A stretch of 50,530 bases of DNA from Stutzerimonas stutzeri SDM-LAC (GTDB lineage: Bacteria > Pseudomonadota > Gammaproteobacteria > Pseudomonadales > Pseudomonadaceae), in assembly GCF_000235745.1 (NCBI RefSeq), contig NZ_AGSX01000108.1, forward strand, positions 1-50,530, read 5' to 3'. Shown here piece after piece: positions 7,945-17,436 of this stretch. Positions within the stretch are counted from its first letter, which is position 1; each line of letters begins with the position of its first letter. The notes below the pieces were generated by a model that saw only the letters and a list, made by a program, of their open reading frames with translations, was not told where the DNA came from and searched no databases. The position numbers and the translations under genes were made by a program.

Positions 7945-9168
7945 ATGACCCCAGTGAATGCCACAGGCAAGCCGACGCTCTCGGCGCGCGCCATTCTGCT
8001 GATTGAACTGGCGCTGGCCATGGGCGGGTTCGCCATCGGCACAGGCGAGTTCGCGATCATGGGCCTGATGCCCAACGTCGCGCAGGGCCTCGGCATCAGC
8101 GAGCCGCAGGTGGGGCATGTGATCAGCAGCTATGCCTTGGGCGTAGTGGTGGGCGCACCACTGTTGGCGATCCTCGGCGCACGAATGTTTCGGCGGCACC
8201 TGCTATTGCTGCTGATGGCCTTTTTCGCCCTGGGCAACTTTGCCAGCGCCATGGCACCGGACTACCACGCGCTGATGCTGTTCCGCTTTCTGGCCGGCCT
8301 GCCTCACGGTGCCTATTTCGGCGTAGCCATGCTTGTCGCAGCCTCGATGGTGGCTCCAGACCAGCGGGCCAAGGCAGTTAGCCGCGTGCTGGCGGGCTTG
8401 ACCATTGCCATGTTGATCGGCAACCCCACCGCGACCTGGCTGGGGCAGTGGCTCAGTTGGCGCTGGGCATTCGGCCTGGTCGGAATCATCGCGCTGCTGA
8501 CGGTGCTGCTGGTGGCCATCTTCCTGCCGCTCGACCGCAGCGAGCCGCGCAACAATGCGATGCGCGAGCTGCGTGACTTCAATCGCAAACCGGTGTGGCT
8601 GGCGCTGGCCATCAGCTCGATCGGTTTCGCCGGCATGTTCTGCGTGTTCAGCTACCTGGCACCAACCATGCTGGAGGTCACCGGCGTCAGCGAACATTGG
8701 ATCCCGGTGGGTCTCGCCGCATTCGGCCTGGGCGGCATTGTCGGCAATATCTTCGGCGGCTGGCTGTTCGACAAGCTGGGGTTCAAGGCCGTCGCCTGGC
8801 TGCTGCTGTGGAGCATTCTGGTCCTGTTGATATTCCCGCTCGCCGCGCATTCGCTGTGGACGATCCTTCCGGCCGCATTTGCGGTCGGCACCATGGTATC
8901 GCTCGGCCCGCCCCTGCAGACGCACCTGATGGACGTGGCTGGCGAGGCCCAGACGCTTGGCGCTGCGTCCAACCATTCGGCGTTCAACGTCGCCAATGCC
9001 CTGGGCCCCTGGCTCGGCGGCCTGGCGATCAGCGCTGGTCTTGGCTGGACTGCCACCGGCTACATCGGTGCCGCTACCGGCGCCGCCGGGCTGCTGGTGT
9101 TCTGGTGGGCCTGGACTGCAGGCAGTGCAAGCGAAGCAAGCCGGGGAACTGCCACCGCCTGCGATTGA
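7945..9168 (+). CDS. MFS transporter, DHA1 drug/sugar-efflux type
   Basis: A 407-aa inner-membrane proton antiporter of the major facilitator superfamily with 12 predicted hydrophobic segments. The N-terminal half carries the [20 protein letters not shown] segment and a following [13 protein letters not shown] loop. Loop 4-5 has [14 protein letters not shown], the hallmark of the AraJ/YdhP/PbuE-like DHA1 branch (arabinose-polymer or purine-ribonucleoside efflux in relatives). The substrate is not predictable. The ATG at 7945 ([10 protein letters not shown]) with GAGG 9 nt upstream gives a normal length; the longer in-frame ATG at 7771 would add a non-membrane leader. It stands alone, with a long gap upstream and a chemoreceptor gene downstream. 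Confidence 0.88.
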   Translation: MTPVNATGKPTLSARAILLIELALAMGGFAIGTGEFAIMGLMPNVAQGLGISEPQVGHVISSYALGVVVGAPLLAILGARMFRRHLLLLLMAFFALGNFASAMAPDYHALMLFRFLAGLPHGAYFGVAMLVAASMVAPDQRAKAVSRVLAGLTIAMLIGNPTATWLGQWLSWRWAFGLVGIIALLTVLLVAIFLPLDRSEPRNNAMRELRDFNRKPVWLALAISSIGFAGMFCVFSYLAPTMLEVTGVSEHWIPVGLAAFGLGGIVGNIFGGWLFDKLGFKAVAWLLLWSILVLLIFPLAAHSLWTILPAAFAVGTMVSLGPPLQTHLMDVAGEAQTLGAASNHSAFNVANALGPWLGGLAISAGLGWTATGYIGAATGAAGLLVFWWAWTAGSASEASRGTATACD

Positions 9169-9298
9169 TCAGCCTGAAACGAACAGGAGGCTGCGGCACA
9201 CCAAGCCTGCCTACAGTGGAAAGATTTGGTTACAGGGCTTAAGTTTCTCCGTTCCGGGTCGCCTTACTGGACCTTGTTTTCCTCACAGGCTGTTACCG

Positions 9299-10981
9299 AT
9301 GCATCTTTCCCTGAAGCAGAAAATGATCCTTCTGGCGGTGCTGCCTGTGCTACTGCTCGCGCTGGTCCTATGCGGCGGGACAGCGAAGATCCTCGCTGAT
9401 CGCGCCGAAGCCGAGATCGCCGACCGACGCGAACGGCTCATGGCGCAGAGCAAAAAAGAGCTGAAGGGCTACGTCGAGGTGGCACTCACGGCGATCGATG
9501 ACCTCTACGAAAACTCGCCCAACGGCGACATGGCCGCACGCGCGCAAGCCATCGAGCGGCTGTCGCGTATCAAGTTCGATAACAGCGGATATTTCTACGG
9601 TCACGACTCGGACATCGTCCGGCTGTTCCGTGGCGCCAACCCGGACGGCGTCGGCACCAGCATGAAGGACCGGAAGGATCAGCAGGGCATGTTCATCAAT
9701 ACCGAGCTGGTCCGTGCAGCGAAGGATGGCAGCCATTACCTGCGGTACTTTTCCTCGATGCCCGGCAACGACAGTGTGTTGCTGCCGAAGCTGTCTTATA
9801 ACCACTACCTGCCGAAGTGGGACATGGCCATCGGCACCTCGATCAATATCGACAGCATCGATGCCGAACTGGAACAGATCCAGGCGCAGATCGATGAACG
9901 AATCGAGGCAATCATCACCAGTACCATCGTGTTGGCAGCCATCATGTTGGTCGTGCTCGGCCTTGCTGGGCTGGCACTGAGCAACTCGATCGTGCGGCCT
10001 ATTCAGCGCATCAAGGACAACCTCGACGACATCGCCGCCGGCGACGGCGACCTGACCCATCGGCTGCAGATCGCCAGCCAGGACGAAGTCGGCGAACTGG
10101 CGTCCTCGTTCAACCGTTTTGTCGACAAGATTCACGGCATGGTGAGCCAGATGGTTGAGGTCACCTCTCAGTTGACCGAGCTGGTTGGCGAGGTGGCTGC
10201 GCAGGCACGACGCTCCGAAATCGCCATGGCGCAGCAGCGTCAGGAAACCGACCAGGTGGCCACAGCCATCCATGAAATGTCCGCCGCGGCGCAAGAAGTG
10301 GCACAGAGCGCGCAGAATGCTGCCAACGCCGCGCAACAAACCGATCAGGAAGGCCAGGACGCCAAGCGAGTCGTCGATGGCAGCGTTCAGCGCATTCACT
10401 CGCTGGTGCAGGACATCCGGGAAAGCGGCGCGTCCGTCAACAGTCTGCAAAAGGACGTGGGTTCAATCATCAGTGTGCTGGGCGTGATCCGCTCGATTGC
10501 CGACCAGACCAATCTGCTGGCGCTCAACGCGGCCATCGAGGCGGCACGTGCCGGCGAGGCCGGCCGAGGTTTTGCTGTCGTGGCCGATGAGGTGCGCGCA
10601 CTGGCCAGCCGGACTCAGCAAAGCACGCAGGAAATCCAGGGAATGATTGATCGCCTGGAGCAAGGCACGCAAAGCGCAGTCAACGCCATGATCCGTTCCA
10701 GCGAAGCGGGCGAAAGCAGCAGCGAACAGGCCAATCGCGCGGGCGTTTCCCTGGATGCGATCGCGCAGCTGATCGGCACCATCAACGCCATGAACGCGCA
10801 GATCGCCAGTGCCGCCGAAGAGCAGACCTCGGTTGCCGAGGAGATCAACCGCAGCGTGCATCAGATCGCCGTCTCGGTCGATCAGGTCGCCGACGAGACC
10901 CAGCAAGGCGCGCAGACGGCGCGCAATCTGGAACAGCTGGGCAACCGCCTGGGCGCGCTGGTCAAGCAGTTCCGGATCTGA
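9299..10981 (+). CDS. Methyl-accepting chemotaxis protein with sCache_2 sensor
   Basis: A 560-aa inner-membrane chemoreceptor. TM1 is about residues 9-29; a periplasmic sCache_2 domain (about 35-195) carries the landmark [13 protein letters not shown] and [22 protein letters not shown]2 is about 200-222; a HAMP domain follows ([20 protein letters not shown]); then the cytoplasmic signalling coiled coil with the highly conserved hairpin tip [20 protein letters not shown]. Architecture and size match organic-acid receptors such as P. aeruginosa PA2652 (malate), but the ligand is a guess. No CheR/CheB-tethering pentapeptide is seen (it ends VKQFRI). A weak SD (CAGG) precedes the ATG. A close paralogue is encoded at 39,430-41,115. 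Confidence 0.93.
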   Translation: MHLSLKQKMILLAVLPVLLLALVLCGGTAKILADRAEAEIADRRERLMAQSKKELKGYVEVALTAIDDLYENSPNGDMAARAQAIERLSRIKFDNSGYFYGHDSDIVRLFRGANPDGVGTSMKDRKDQQGMFINTELVRAAKDGSHYLRYFSSMPGNDSVLLPKLSYNHYLPKWDMAIGTSINIDSIDAELEQIQAQIDERIEAIITSTIVLAAIMLVVLGLAGLALSNSIVRPIQRIKDNLDDIAAGDGDLTHRLQIASQDEVGELASSFNRFVDKIHGMVSQMVEVTSQLTELVGEVAAQARRSEIAMAQQRQETDQVATAIHEMSAAAQEVAQSAQNAANAAQQTDQEGQDAKRVVDGSVQRIHSLVQDIRESGASVNSLQKDVGSIISVLGVIRSIADQTNLLALNAAIEAARAGEAGRGFAVVADEVRALASRTQQSTQEIQGMIDRLEQGTQSAVNAMIRSSEAGESSSEQANRAGVSLDAIAQLIGTINAMNAQIASAAEEQTSVAEEINRSVHQIAVSVDQVADETQQGAQTARNLEQLGNRLGALVKQFRI

Positions 10982-11112
10982 TCGGCAATCCAATCCTGGC
11001 GCGCGCGGGCAGCGCGTGGGCCAAGCCATTCAGGGAAATCTCCATCACAGGTCGCCAGAAGGAATGGCGGCCTGCCAGACAATGCCAGTCTCGACCGGCT
11101 GACCAGTCGCGT

Positions 11113-12018
11113 TCAGCATGCCCGGCATTCGGTCGGCTCAACGGGCGCCGTTGTCCATGGATTGCGGCCCTCGTCTATCCAGCCCAGGGTTGCCTGCCAG
11201 AAACCGTGCCGGTGGCGCTCGTGGAACAGATCGAAATGCCCGACCCGCGCCAGACCCAGCTCGGCGGGGCTGAGCCGCACGTGTTCGCAAGTGCTGTTCC
11301 GGTAATAACTCAAGCCTCGCTCGATAGCCGGCAACGTGCCGTATTCGTCATCCGTGACGCTTACCGCGAGAATCGGTGCACGCACTGCGGCAAAACGTTG
11401 TACTACTTCGTCACGTTCGTGGGCCGGATAGCTGCGTTCCAAGCGTGCGCGGCGAAACGCCCACTCCAGCGCGACACCGGCCGGCAGGTCTTCCAGCCAG
11501 CCCAGGCGCCGACCGGGGAAATAACCGCATAGCGCCGTCACGGCCGGCATGAACAGATGCCACTTGGCGAACATCTGCCAGCGCTGCGCCGACGCGTAGT
11601 CCGGCCAATACGCGTATTGCGCACCGACACTGAGAAAGCGATCCACCTCCGTCGCCGCCGTTGCGAAGCCAGGCAGGAAGCCGCCAATACTGTGCCCGAC
11701 CGCCACCAGCAGGCCCTCTGGGTCGCGGGCGCGCATCCAGCGCACGGCCGCATCGAAGTCGTAGTCACCCCAGTCACGCCAGCGGATCTTAACGCCGCGC
11801 AGGCTGGCCGGACGCGACCCGCCGATGCCTCGGTAGTCGTAGGTCAGCACCGCATAGCCCTGCTCGCGCAGGAAACCGGCGTAACGCGCGTAGTAGCGGG
11901 CCAGCACGCCAGTCGCACTGCTGACGATCACCGAGCCGCGCGCTTCGCCAGCCGGCAACCAGAGTTGCGCGGCGAGCGGATAGCCATCACGGCATTGCAG
12001 AACTAGATGCTTGGGCAT
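11113..12018 (-). CDS. Alpha/beta hydrolase (serine aminopeptidase-like, COG4757)
   Basis: A 301-aa cytosolic hydrolase. The nucleophile elbow is GHSIGG, preceded by the DYRGIGGSRP oxyanion-region motif and followed late by a VGHFDLF segment carrying the likely catalytic His; the acidic residue probably lies in VTDDEYG. This pattern fits the COG4757 predicted alpha/beta hydrolases with an unknown ester or amide substrate. Start: the ATG at 12016-12018 is preferred; a GTG two codons earlier overlaps the AGAAAG that would serve as SD. It is divergent from the SLC13 gene across 296 bp and convergent with the chemoreceptor. Confidence 0.85.
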   Translation of the reverse strand: MPKHLVLQCRDGYPLAAQLWLPAGEARGSVIVSSATGVLARYYARYAGFLREQGYAVLTYDYRGIGGSRPASLRGVKIRWRDWGDYDFDAAVRWMRARDPEGLLVAVGHSIGGFLPGFATAATEVDRFLSVGAQYAYWPDYASAQRWQMFAKWHLFMPAVTALCGYFPGRRLGWLEDLPAGVALEWAFRRARLERSYPAHERDEVVQRFAAVRAPILAVSVTDDEYGTLPAIERGLSYYRNSTCEHVRLSPAELGLARVGHFDLFHERHRHGFWQATLGWIDEGRNPWTTAPVEPTECRAC

Positions 12019-12314
12019 GGGCACTTTCTGATCTGGATTCAGCTACATCCTTGCCCACCGGAGCGGGTCTTGCCAGTAGTTGGGGCTGGAAAAGTATCCG
12101 GCGCGAAATATTTTTGGCCCGCGAATGCAAGCAGTGTCTGGTTTAAACACCCGCCCCGCTATCACGAATATCGAACGCAGCGCTGGCTCAGCCCCTGCAC
12201 CAGCGGCTAGTGTATGGCGGCACTAAGCGCTTCGCTTTGGCGCTCTACCTCCTGCCGCTCGGCTCTTTCATTTTCATCCGCGCACTGCGGCAAAAGCTGT
12301 AATCGGAGTTATCC

Positions 12315-14174
12315 ATGCAAAGCGATCAGCTGATCGTATTCGCTGTGCTCGCCGCCACCCTCGGGCTGTTCGTGTGGAATCGCTGGCGTTACGACATCGT
12401 CGCCCTTGGCGCATTGTTGGTGGTCACCCTGGCCGGCATCGTGCCACCGCAAGAAGCATTCATGGGCCTTGGCCATCCGGCAGTGGTCACCGTAGCCGCC
12501 GTGCTGGTGCTCAGCCGCGGCTTGCTCAATGCGGGTGTGGTGGATTCGCTGGCGCGCCATCTGACCAAGGTCGGCGATCGGCCTTGGATTCAGGTGATGA
12601 CGCTCACTGGCATCGTCGCGCTGTGCTCGGGTTTCATGAATAACGTCGGCGCGCTGGCGCTGTTCATGCCCGTCGCCGTCTGGATGTCACGGCAGAGCGG
12701 GCGATCACCTTCCTATCTGCTGATGCCGCTGGCGTTCGGCTCTTTACTCGGCGGCACCCTGACGCTGATCGGTACGCCACCCAACATCATCATCGCCGGC
12801 TATCGAGGTGAAGTTGGCGAAGCACCTTTTCGCATGTTCGATTTCCTGCCGGTCGGTCTCGCCATCACCCTCGCCGGTGTGCTGCTGATCGCCGTGCTCT
12901 GGCGCTTGACGCCTCGTCGTGAGGACCCGAGCAGTGAGCAGGAACTGTTCGAAATCAGCGCCTACTTGACCGAGCTACAGGTACCGGCCGGCAGCAAATA
13001 CGCTGACCGCTCCCTGCATGATCTGATCGCAGCCGGCGGCGATGAGGTCGATGTGATTGTCACCGGTCTGGTGCGTGCTGGAAGGTATCACCGGATGCCT
13101 TCGACCTATGAAGTGTTGCGCGACGACGACATCCTGCTGGTCGAGGCCGATTCGGACAGCCTTAAGCGCTTTCTCGACGTGACGCATCTGCAGCTTGCCG
13201 CCGAAGCCGACAGCAAGGCGGAAGCCCGCGAGAAAGCCGAACAGGACGGGCAGCAGGAACAGACCGATGAGCCGGACAAACAGCCAGAGGCCGCCGAAAA
13301 AAACCGCGATCGCAACGCCCAGCGCGCCCTGGCCGAGGCCATCGTGACTGCAAATTCTCCGTTGGTGGGCACCAGCGCCTCCGGCCTGGCACTGCGTGAG
13401 CGCCATGGCGTCAACATCCTCGCCGTGGCGAGGCAGGGGCAACGGTTGCAGCAACGGCTGGGCAGAATCCGCTTTGCCGCTGGCGACATCCTGCTGTTAC
13501 AGGCCCGTGAAGATCAGCTGCAATCGACGCTGAATAGTCTCGGTTGCCTGCCGCTGGCATCGCGTGGTCTGCGGATCACCGCGCCTCGTCAGGTGTTGCT
13601 CGCCAGTAGCATCTTTGCCGCCGCGCTGGCATTGATCGCGCTGGGGATGGCCCCGTCCGCCGTCGCGCTGGTAGGCGGCGCACTGGCGATGATTCTGGTC
13701 GGGCTGGTGCCTACCGGCGAGATCTACAAAAGCATCGATATATCGATCATCGTCCTGATCGCCGCGATGCTGCACATCGGAGAGGCACTGGAAAGCACCG
13801 GCGGCTCGCGCCTGATCGCCGACGCCCTGCTGAACATCGGCCAGTCCGCCCCACCGGCAGCTACCGTTGCGATCCTGATGATTGGCGTGATGCTGCTGTC
13901 GAACGTAGTCAACAATGCCGCCGCCGCGGTGCTTGCAGCACCGGTGGCGATTGCCCTCGCGAAAGGCATGGAAGCCTCCGCCGACCCGCTGTTGATGGCA
14001 GTCGCAATCGGAGCGTCTTGCGCCTTTATGACGCCAATCGGGCACCAGTCCAATACGCTGGTGATGGCGCCCGGGGGCTACCGTTTTGGTGACTATTGGC
14101 GGCTCGGGCTGCCGCTGTCGATGCTGGTGGTGCTGGTGGCCGTTCCGGCCATTCTGTGGGTCTGGCCGCTGTAG
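12315..14174 (+). CDS. SLC13/DASS-type transporter with two RCK_C (TrkA-C) domains
   Basis: A 619-aa inner-membrane carrier. Two membrane halves (about 1-200 and 420-619) each carry the family's hairpin motif: SGFMNNVGALALFMP with LIGTPPNIIIAG in the first, SNVVNNAAAAVLAAP with MTPIGHQSNTLVM in the second. Between them are two cytosolic RCK_C/TrkA-C regulatory modules (about 212-293 and 340-410), joined by an acidic and Lys-rich linker (about 294-335) rich in Glu, Gln, Lys and Asp. Such proteins transport dicarboxylates, sulfate or related anions; the substrate is not readable here. The ATG at 12315 follows CGGAG. It is a monocistronic-looking gene divergent from the hydrolase. Confidence 0.9.
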   Translation: MQSDQLIVFAVLAATLGLFVWNRWRYDIVALGALLVVTLAGIVPPQEAFMGLGHPAVVTVAAVLVLSRGLLNAGVVDSLARHLTKVGDRPWIQVMTLTGIVALCSGFMNNVGALALFMPVAVWMSRQSGRSPSYLLMPLAFGSLLGGTLTLIGTPPNIIIAGYRGEVGEAPFRMFDFLPVGLAITLAGVLLIAVLWRLTPRREDPSSEQELFEISAYLTELQVPAGSKYADRSLHDLIAAGGDEVDVIVTGLVRAGRYHRMPSTYEVLRDDDILLVEADSDSLKRFLDVTHLQLAAEADSKAEAREKAEQDGQQEQTDEPDKQPEAAEKNRDRNAQRALAEAIVTANSPLVGTSASGLALRERHGVNILAVARQGQRLQQRLGRIRFAAGDILLLQAREDQLQSTLNSLGCLPLASRGLRITAPRQVLLASSIFAAALALIALGMAPSAVALVGGALAMILVGLVPTGEIYKSIDISIIVLIAAMLHIGEALESTGGSRLIADALLNIGQSAPPAATVAILMIGVMLLSNVVNNAAAAVLAAPVAIALAKGMEASADPLLMAVAIGASCAFMTPIGHQSNTLVMAPGGYRFGDYWRLGLPLSMLVVLVAVPAILWVWPL

Positions 14175-14282
14175 CAGTATCTTGCAAACGGGGCTCAGCC
14201 ACAGCGGGCCTCAACCTGTTCCGTCGTCCATACAGCCGGGATCAAGACGAATGGCCCTGAAGTTTAAGCGCGGCGAGCAGCC

Positions 14283-14711
14283 TTACTGGATCTCGACCTG
14301 CTGGATATCGAAGCCGATGCGGTTATCGCTGCTGATGCGAAATTGCAGCGTCTCGCCGCGCTCAACCCGCGCGGCCTTTTCGCGCAGCAGATTGCCCTTG
14401 CCGCAAAGCGTGTCGTCTTCTGGGTCCGATTCGATGCTGACAATGCGCATCCCCGCAGGCACCTGCAAGCGCACCTGCTCACCGACATGAATGCGTGCGG
14501 CGATCTTGCGATCAACCATTACCGCCACGTAGCACCCACCGCCGCGAATACCGAAGTCGCGCGTCACCACCAGCTCCCCGCCATTGGCAACAGGCGTTTG
14601 ATAGCCGCGCAAACGCTCCTCGGGGACGGGCGTGATGTCCTCTGGATCAGCCTGCCAGGACGAGCAACCGGCTAAAGCCAGCACAGGGATCAGGGCGAGG
14701 ATCAAGCGCAT
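14283..14711 (-). CDS. Small lipoprotein of unknown function
   Basis: A 142-aa lipoprotein. The signal MRLILALIPVLALAGC has a textbook lipobox (LAGC, acylated Cys16); residue +2 is Ser, predicting outer-membrane sorting. The mature part includes RDFGIRGGGCYVAVMVDRKIAARI and VGEQVRLQVPAGMRIVSIESD, suggesting a compact beta-rich fold. The two further Cys residues (in GGGCYV and DTLCGK) could form a disulfide. I do not recognise a characterised family. It is convergent with the SLC13 gene and first of a run of short genes up to 15,872. Confidence 0.75.
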   Translation of the reverse strand: MRLILALIPVLALAGCSSWQADPEDITPVPEERLRGYQTPVANGGELVVTRDFGIRGGGCYVAVMVDRKIAARIHVGEQVRLQVPAGMRIVSIESDPEDDTLCGKGNLLREKAARVERGETLQFRISSDNRIGFDIQQVEIQ

Positions 14712-14788
14712 AGAGGACTCTCCGAGCTGGTAAGCGAAGCGGTGATGGTACGACAGCTTTATTCGCTCACCGTGCGGAAAGTTGTGGC

Positions 14789-15010
14789 TTAGCGGGTCGA
14801 CACCGGATGACTGCTGCCGGGATAGGGCCGCTCTTCTTCCAGTGTTCCGTGGCGATCGTAGACCTCGACCGATGCGGTCTTGCCGCCCATCAAGCTGTCC
14901 AGGCCGGTGAACATTTCGTCTTTGGTCAGGGTTCGCAGTACCGTTTCCTGAGACTGCTGATCGGTGAGTTCCCAGCCCATCGGGGTCGGGTTCACGTGGT
15001 ATTTGTCCAT
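14789..15010 (-). CDS. DUF2188-like small protein
   Basis: A 73-aa soluble protein, MDKYHVNPTPMGWELTDQQS in its first part and EVYDRHGTLEEERPYPG later. This matches the pattern of DUF2188 (YHVxPxxxGWxV ... xxDGxIxxExxY), a tiny two-strand domain of unknown role common in proteobacteria. A good SD (AAGGAG) lies 6-8 nt upstream of the ATG at 15,008-15,010. No known partner; it lies between the lipoprotein and a small acidic protein gene on the same strand. Confidence 0.75.
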   Translation of the reverse strand: MDKYHVNPTPMGWELTDQQSQETVLRTLTKDEMFTGLDSLMGGKTASVEVYDRHGTLEEERPYPGSSHPVSTR

Positions 15011-15128
15011 GCTGTGCTCCTTCTATGAATTGCGCTCTGCCCGCTTTCTTGGCGTAGCCGGTAATCGGATTGTGCCGTTTGATCTACCGACTCGCCTGCA
15101 GCGGGCACGACAGACGAGCGTTAACGGG

Positions 15129-15278
15129 CTAGCCGCGATCGTCGTCGCCTTCGATTTCGCTATCGTCGAAATCAGGGTCTTCGCCTGCTTCCTTCTCGCC
15201 AGCGTCGGTCATGGTGATGTCGGGCAGATCCTCGGCCGGCTCGTTCTTCTCACGCTGGGTCTGGTCGCTCTGGCTCAT
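15129..15278 (-). CDS. Small highly acidic protein, 49 aa
   Basis: Begins MSQSDQTQREKNEPAEDLPD and ends in a run dominated by Asp and Glu (DPDFDDSEIEGDDDRG). No hydrophobic core is visible, so it is probably disordered. Supported by a GAGGT SD just upstream of the ATG at 15,276-15,278 and by codon usage like that of its neighbours. The longer in-frame ATG at 15,371 has no SD. Function unknown; whether it is translated is inferred, not shown. Confidence 0.55.
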   Translation of the reverse strand: MSQSDQTQREKNEPAEDLPDITMTDAGEKEAGEDPDFDDSEIEGDDDRG

Positions 15279-15479
15279 GGCTACCTCGTTGCACGTTTCG
15301 AAGGGTCTACCCAATTGGAGCAACAGGCAGCCGGCAGCGTTCGCCTGGCTGGGCACCGGTGGTCCGATCACTCATCGGCAAGCAAAAAGAATCCGTCACC
15401 CTTTCCAACTTGCGATTGCAGCGACCCCAGTACTCCACCACACTGCCGACAATCCAACCTTTGACCGGAGCTGCCTGCC

Positions 15480-15872
15480 ATGCCTGCCACCCAAACCCCT
15501 TCACGCGACAGCATCCTGGCCAGCCCGGATGCACTGAGCTGCACCATCTACCGCGCTCACGAAACGGACCCGGAAGGTGAAGAGCGTGACATGGGCGACG
15601 CCCGGGTAATCATCACCGGACAGTTCGAACCGCCGCAGGAGTGGGATGCCAAGGCGCGCACCGATTACTTCGACGGCATGCCCGAAGACGCCTTCTTCAC
15701 TGCCGTTTTTGCCAGTGAACACGGCTCTGACTCCAAGGGCTATTTCACTGTCGATGCGGACGACTACGCGGCCGTGACCGAGCAGGACGGCACCATCTCG
15801 ATGTTCTATGTCTGCGAGCGCCTGGACGACGGCACCTACGTCCTGCTGCGTGAGGAAGACGACGAAGAATAA
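15480..15872 (+). CDS. Conserved acidic protein of unknown function, 130 aa
   Basis: A soluble acidic protein, landmarks MGDARVIITGQFEPPQEWDA, YFDGMPEDAFFTAVFASEHG and a C-terminus DDGTYVLLREEDDEE. No signal peptide, membrane segment or recognisable catalytic motif. The start ATG at 15,480 lies 8 nt after a CGGAG-like SD. The gap to the DUF445 gene downstream is about 150 bp, so co-transcription is possible but not shown. Codon usage matches the surrounding genes. Confidence 0.7.
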   Translation: MPATQTPSRDSILASPDALSCTIYRAHETDPEGEERDMGDARVIITGQFEPPQEWDAKARTDYFDGMPEDAFFTAVFASEHGSDSKGYFTVDADDYAAVTEQDGTISMFYVCERLDDGTYVLLREEDDEE

Positions 15873-16021
15873 GCGGCGCAAACCGCGCTGGATCAAACGC
15901 ATCAAACGGGCCACTCGAACCCTCTCCCGCTCAACCGGGTCTGTGCTGTATAGGCAGACCCGTCGGTCATCCGGCCAATTCCGCCTTCGCTTCATCCTCC
16001 GCCGCCACCAAGAGGAATCGC

Positions 16022-17287
16022 ATGAGCCCTCTGCAACGTCACTGGCAATCCCCGGTTTCGCGCATGAAGCTGGTTGCCGGCCTCCTGCTGCTGGTTGCCG
16101 CCCTGCTTTACGTCATCGCGGCCGCCCTGGAGCCGCGCCATCCGGTCTGGGGTTACCTTGCCTCATTCGCCGAAGCGGCCATGGTCGGCGCCATTGCCGA
16201 CTGGTTCGCCGTCACCGCGCTGTTCCGCCACCCGCTCGGCCTGCCGATTCCGCACACGGCGATCATCCCGCGCAGCAAGGCGCGCATCGGGCAGAACCTG
16301 TCCACATTCATCACCACGCATTTTCTGTCCACACCCCTGGTGCTGGCAAAACTGGAAGCGCTGGATATCGGCGGACGCCTGGCCAACTGGCTGCGCCATC
16401 CAGACAATGCCCAAGCGGTCGGCCGCCAGCTCACCGGCATGGCGCGCTTCGGCGTCGAATCCCTGCATGACGAGCGTGTGCAGGCCTTCGTCCAGGCCAA
16501 GCTGATCAACCGCGCGCGCAAGGTCGACCTCGCGCCGGTCTGCGGGCAGGTGCTGGAAATGCTCACCCGCCAGGGCAAACATCAGGCGATGCTCGATGAG
16601 GCACTGATCAAGGTCGATGCGCTGCTGCAAGACGACGACACCCGCGCGCTGGTGGCCGATGCCATCACCGCCGAGGTGCGCACCCTGCGCTATCTGGGCC
16701 TGGGCAAGGCGGTCGGCGGCTGGTCGGCGAACAAGTTCGTCGACGGCGTATCGGCAGTGATCGCCGAAATCGCGGGCGACCCAGAACACCCGCTGCGGGA
16801 GCGCTTCGACGAGCATGTCGGCGAATATATCGAGCGGCTCAAGCATGACCCGGCCTATCGATTGGAAGTCGAGCGCATCGTTGCACAGTTGCTGGAGCAT
16901 CCGGCTACCACCGCTTATCTCCAGACGCTCTGGCACGAGCTGACCGACTGGCTGCAGGCCGACCTGGACAGCCCGGACTCGCGCATCGGCAAACGGATCG
17001 TGCGCCTGACCCAGGGTCTGGGCGACTCGCTGGCCGCCGATACCGCCATGCGCACCTGGATCAACGAGCAACTGATGGCCGCCGCACCCGCGATGCTCGA
17101 GCGCTATCGCGGACAGATCGGCAAGTACATCGCCCAACGCGTGGAAAACTGGGAGAGCCGCGAGCTGGTCGAGCAGATGGAACAGAGCGTCGGCAAGGAT
17201 CTGCAATACATCCGCATCAACGGCACCCTGGTCGGTGGCCTGGTCGGGTTGGTGCTGCACGCGCTGACCCAGCTGGCCGTTGGGTAA
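16022..17287 (+). CDS. DUF445 family membrane-anchored protein (YjiN-like)
   Basis: A 421-aa protein of the DUF445 family. Two N-terminal hydrophobic segments (about 15-37 and 45-65) end in the family signature VGAIADWFAVTALFRHPLGL followed by PHTAIIPRSKARIGQNLSTF. A long helical cytoplasmic or periplasmic region runs from about 95 to 400, and a final hydrophobic segment (GLVGLVLHALTQLAVG) closes the protein. E. coli YjiN is the nearest named relative; no function is established. The ATG at 16,022 follows AGAGGAA. Downstream lie short repeated intergenic elements. Confidence 0.88.
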   Translation: MSPLQRHWQSPVSRMKLVAGLLLLVAALLYVIAAALEPRHPVWGYLASFAEAAMVGAIADWFAVTALFRHPLGLPIPHTAIIPRSKARIGQNLSTFITTHFLSTPLVLAKLEALDIGGRLANWLRHPDNAQAVGRQLTGMARFGVESLHDERVQAFVQAKLINRARKVDLAPVCGQVLEMLTRQGKHQAMLDEALIKVDALLQDDDTRALVADAITAEVRTLRYLGLGKAVGGWSANKFVDGVSAVIAEIAGDPEHPLRERFDEHVGEYIERLKHDPAYRLEVERIVAQLLEHPATTAYLQTLWHELTDWLQADLDSPDSRIGKRIVRLTQGLGDSLAADTAMRTWINEQLMAAAPAMLERYRGQIGKYIAQRVENWESRELVEQMEQSVGKDLQYIRINGTLVGGLVGLVLHALTQLAVG

Positions 17288-17307
17288 GAATCGACGAGGC
17301 AGAACCG

Positions 17308-17428
17308 CAGCATCATTCAGTGTGAGCGTGATGAACGCAGCGACCCATTGGACGGCGAGTTCGTAGGATGGATGCAACCCATCGCTTTACGGAACCCCAG
17401 CATCGCTCGCTGTGAGCGTAACGAACGC
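17308..17428. repeat. Two diverged 31-bp direct repeats with a central GGATG..CATC element
   Basis: 17,308-17,338 and 17,398-17,428 both begin CAGCATC and end GAACGC, share TGTGAGCGT, and agree at 25 of 31 positions, spaced 90 bp apart. Between them at about 17,364-17,383 is GTAGGATGGATGCAACCCAT, an imperfect inverted repeat typical of dispersed intergenic repeats in the P. stutzeri group (recall, not searched). Confidence 0.6.
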
Positions 17429-17436
17429 GCGGTTTG

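Noticed and set aside
9239-9265. Sigma-28 promoter for the first chemoreceptor gene
   Set aside because: The -35-like TTAAGTTT is good but the -10 region (GTCGCCTT) matches only 3 of 8.
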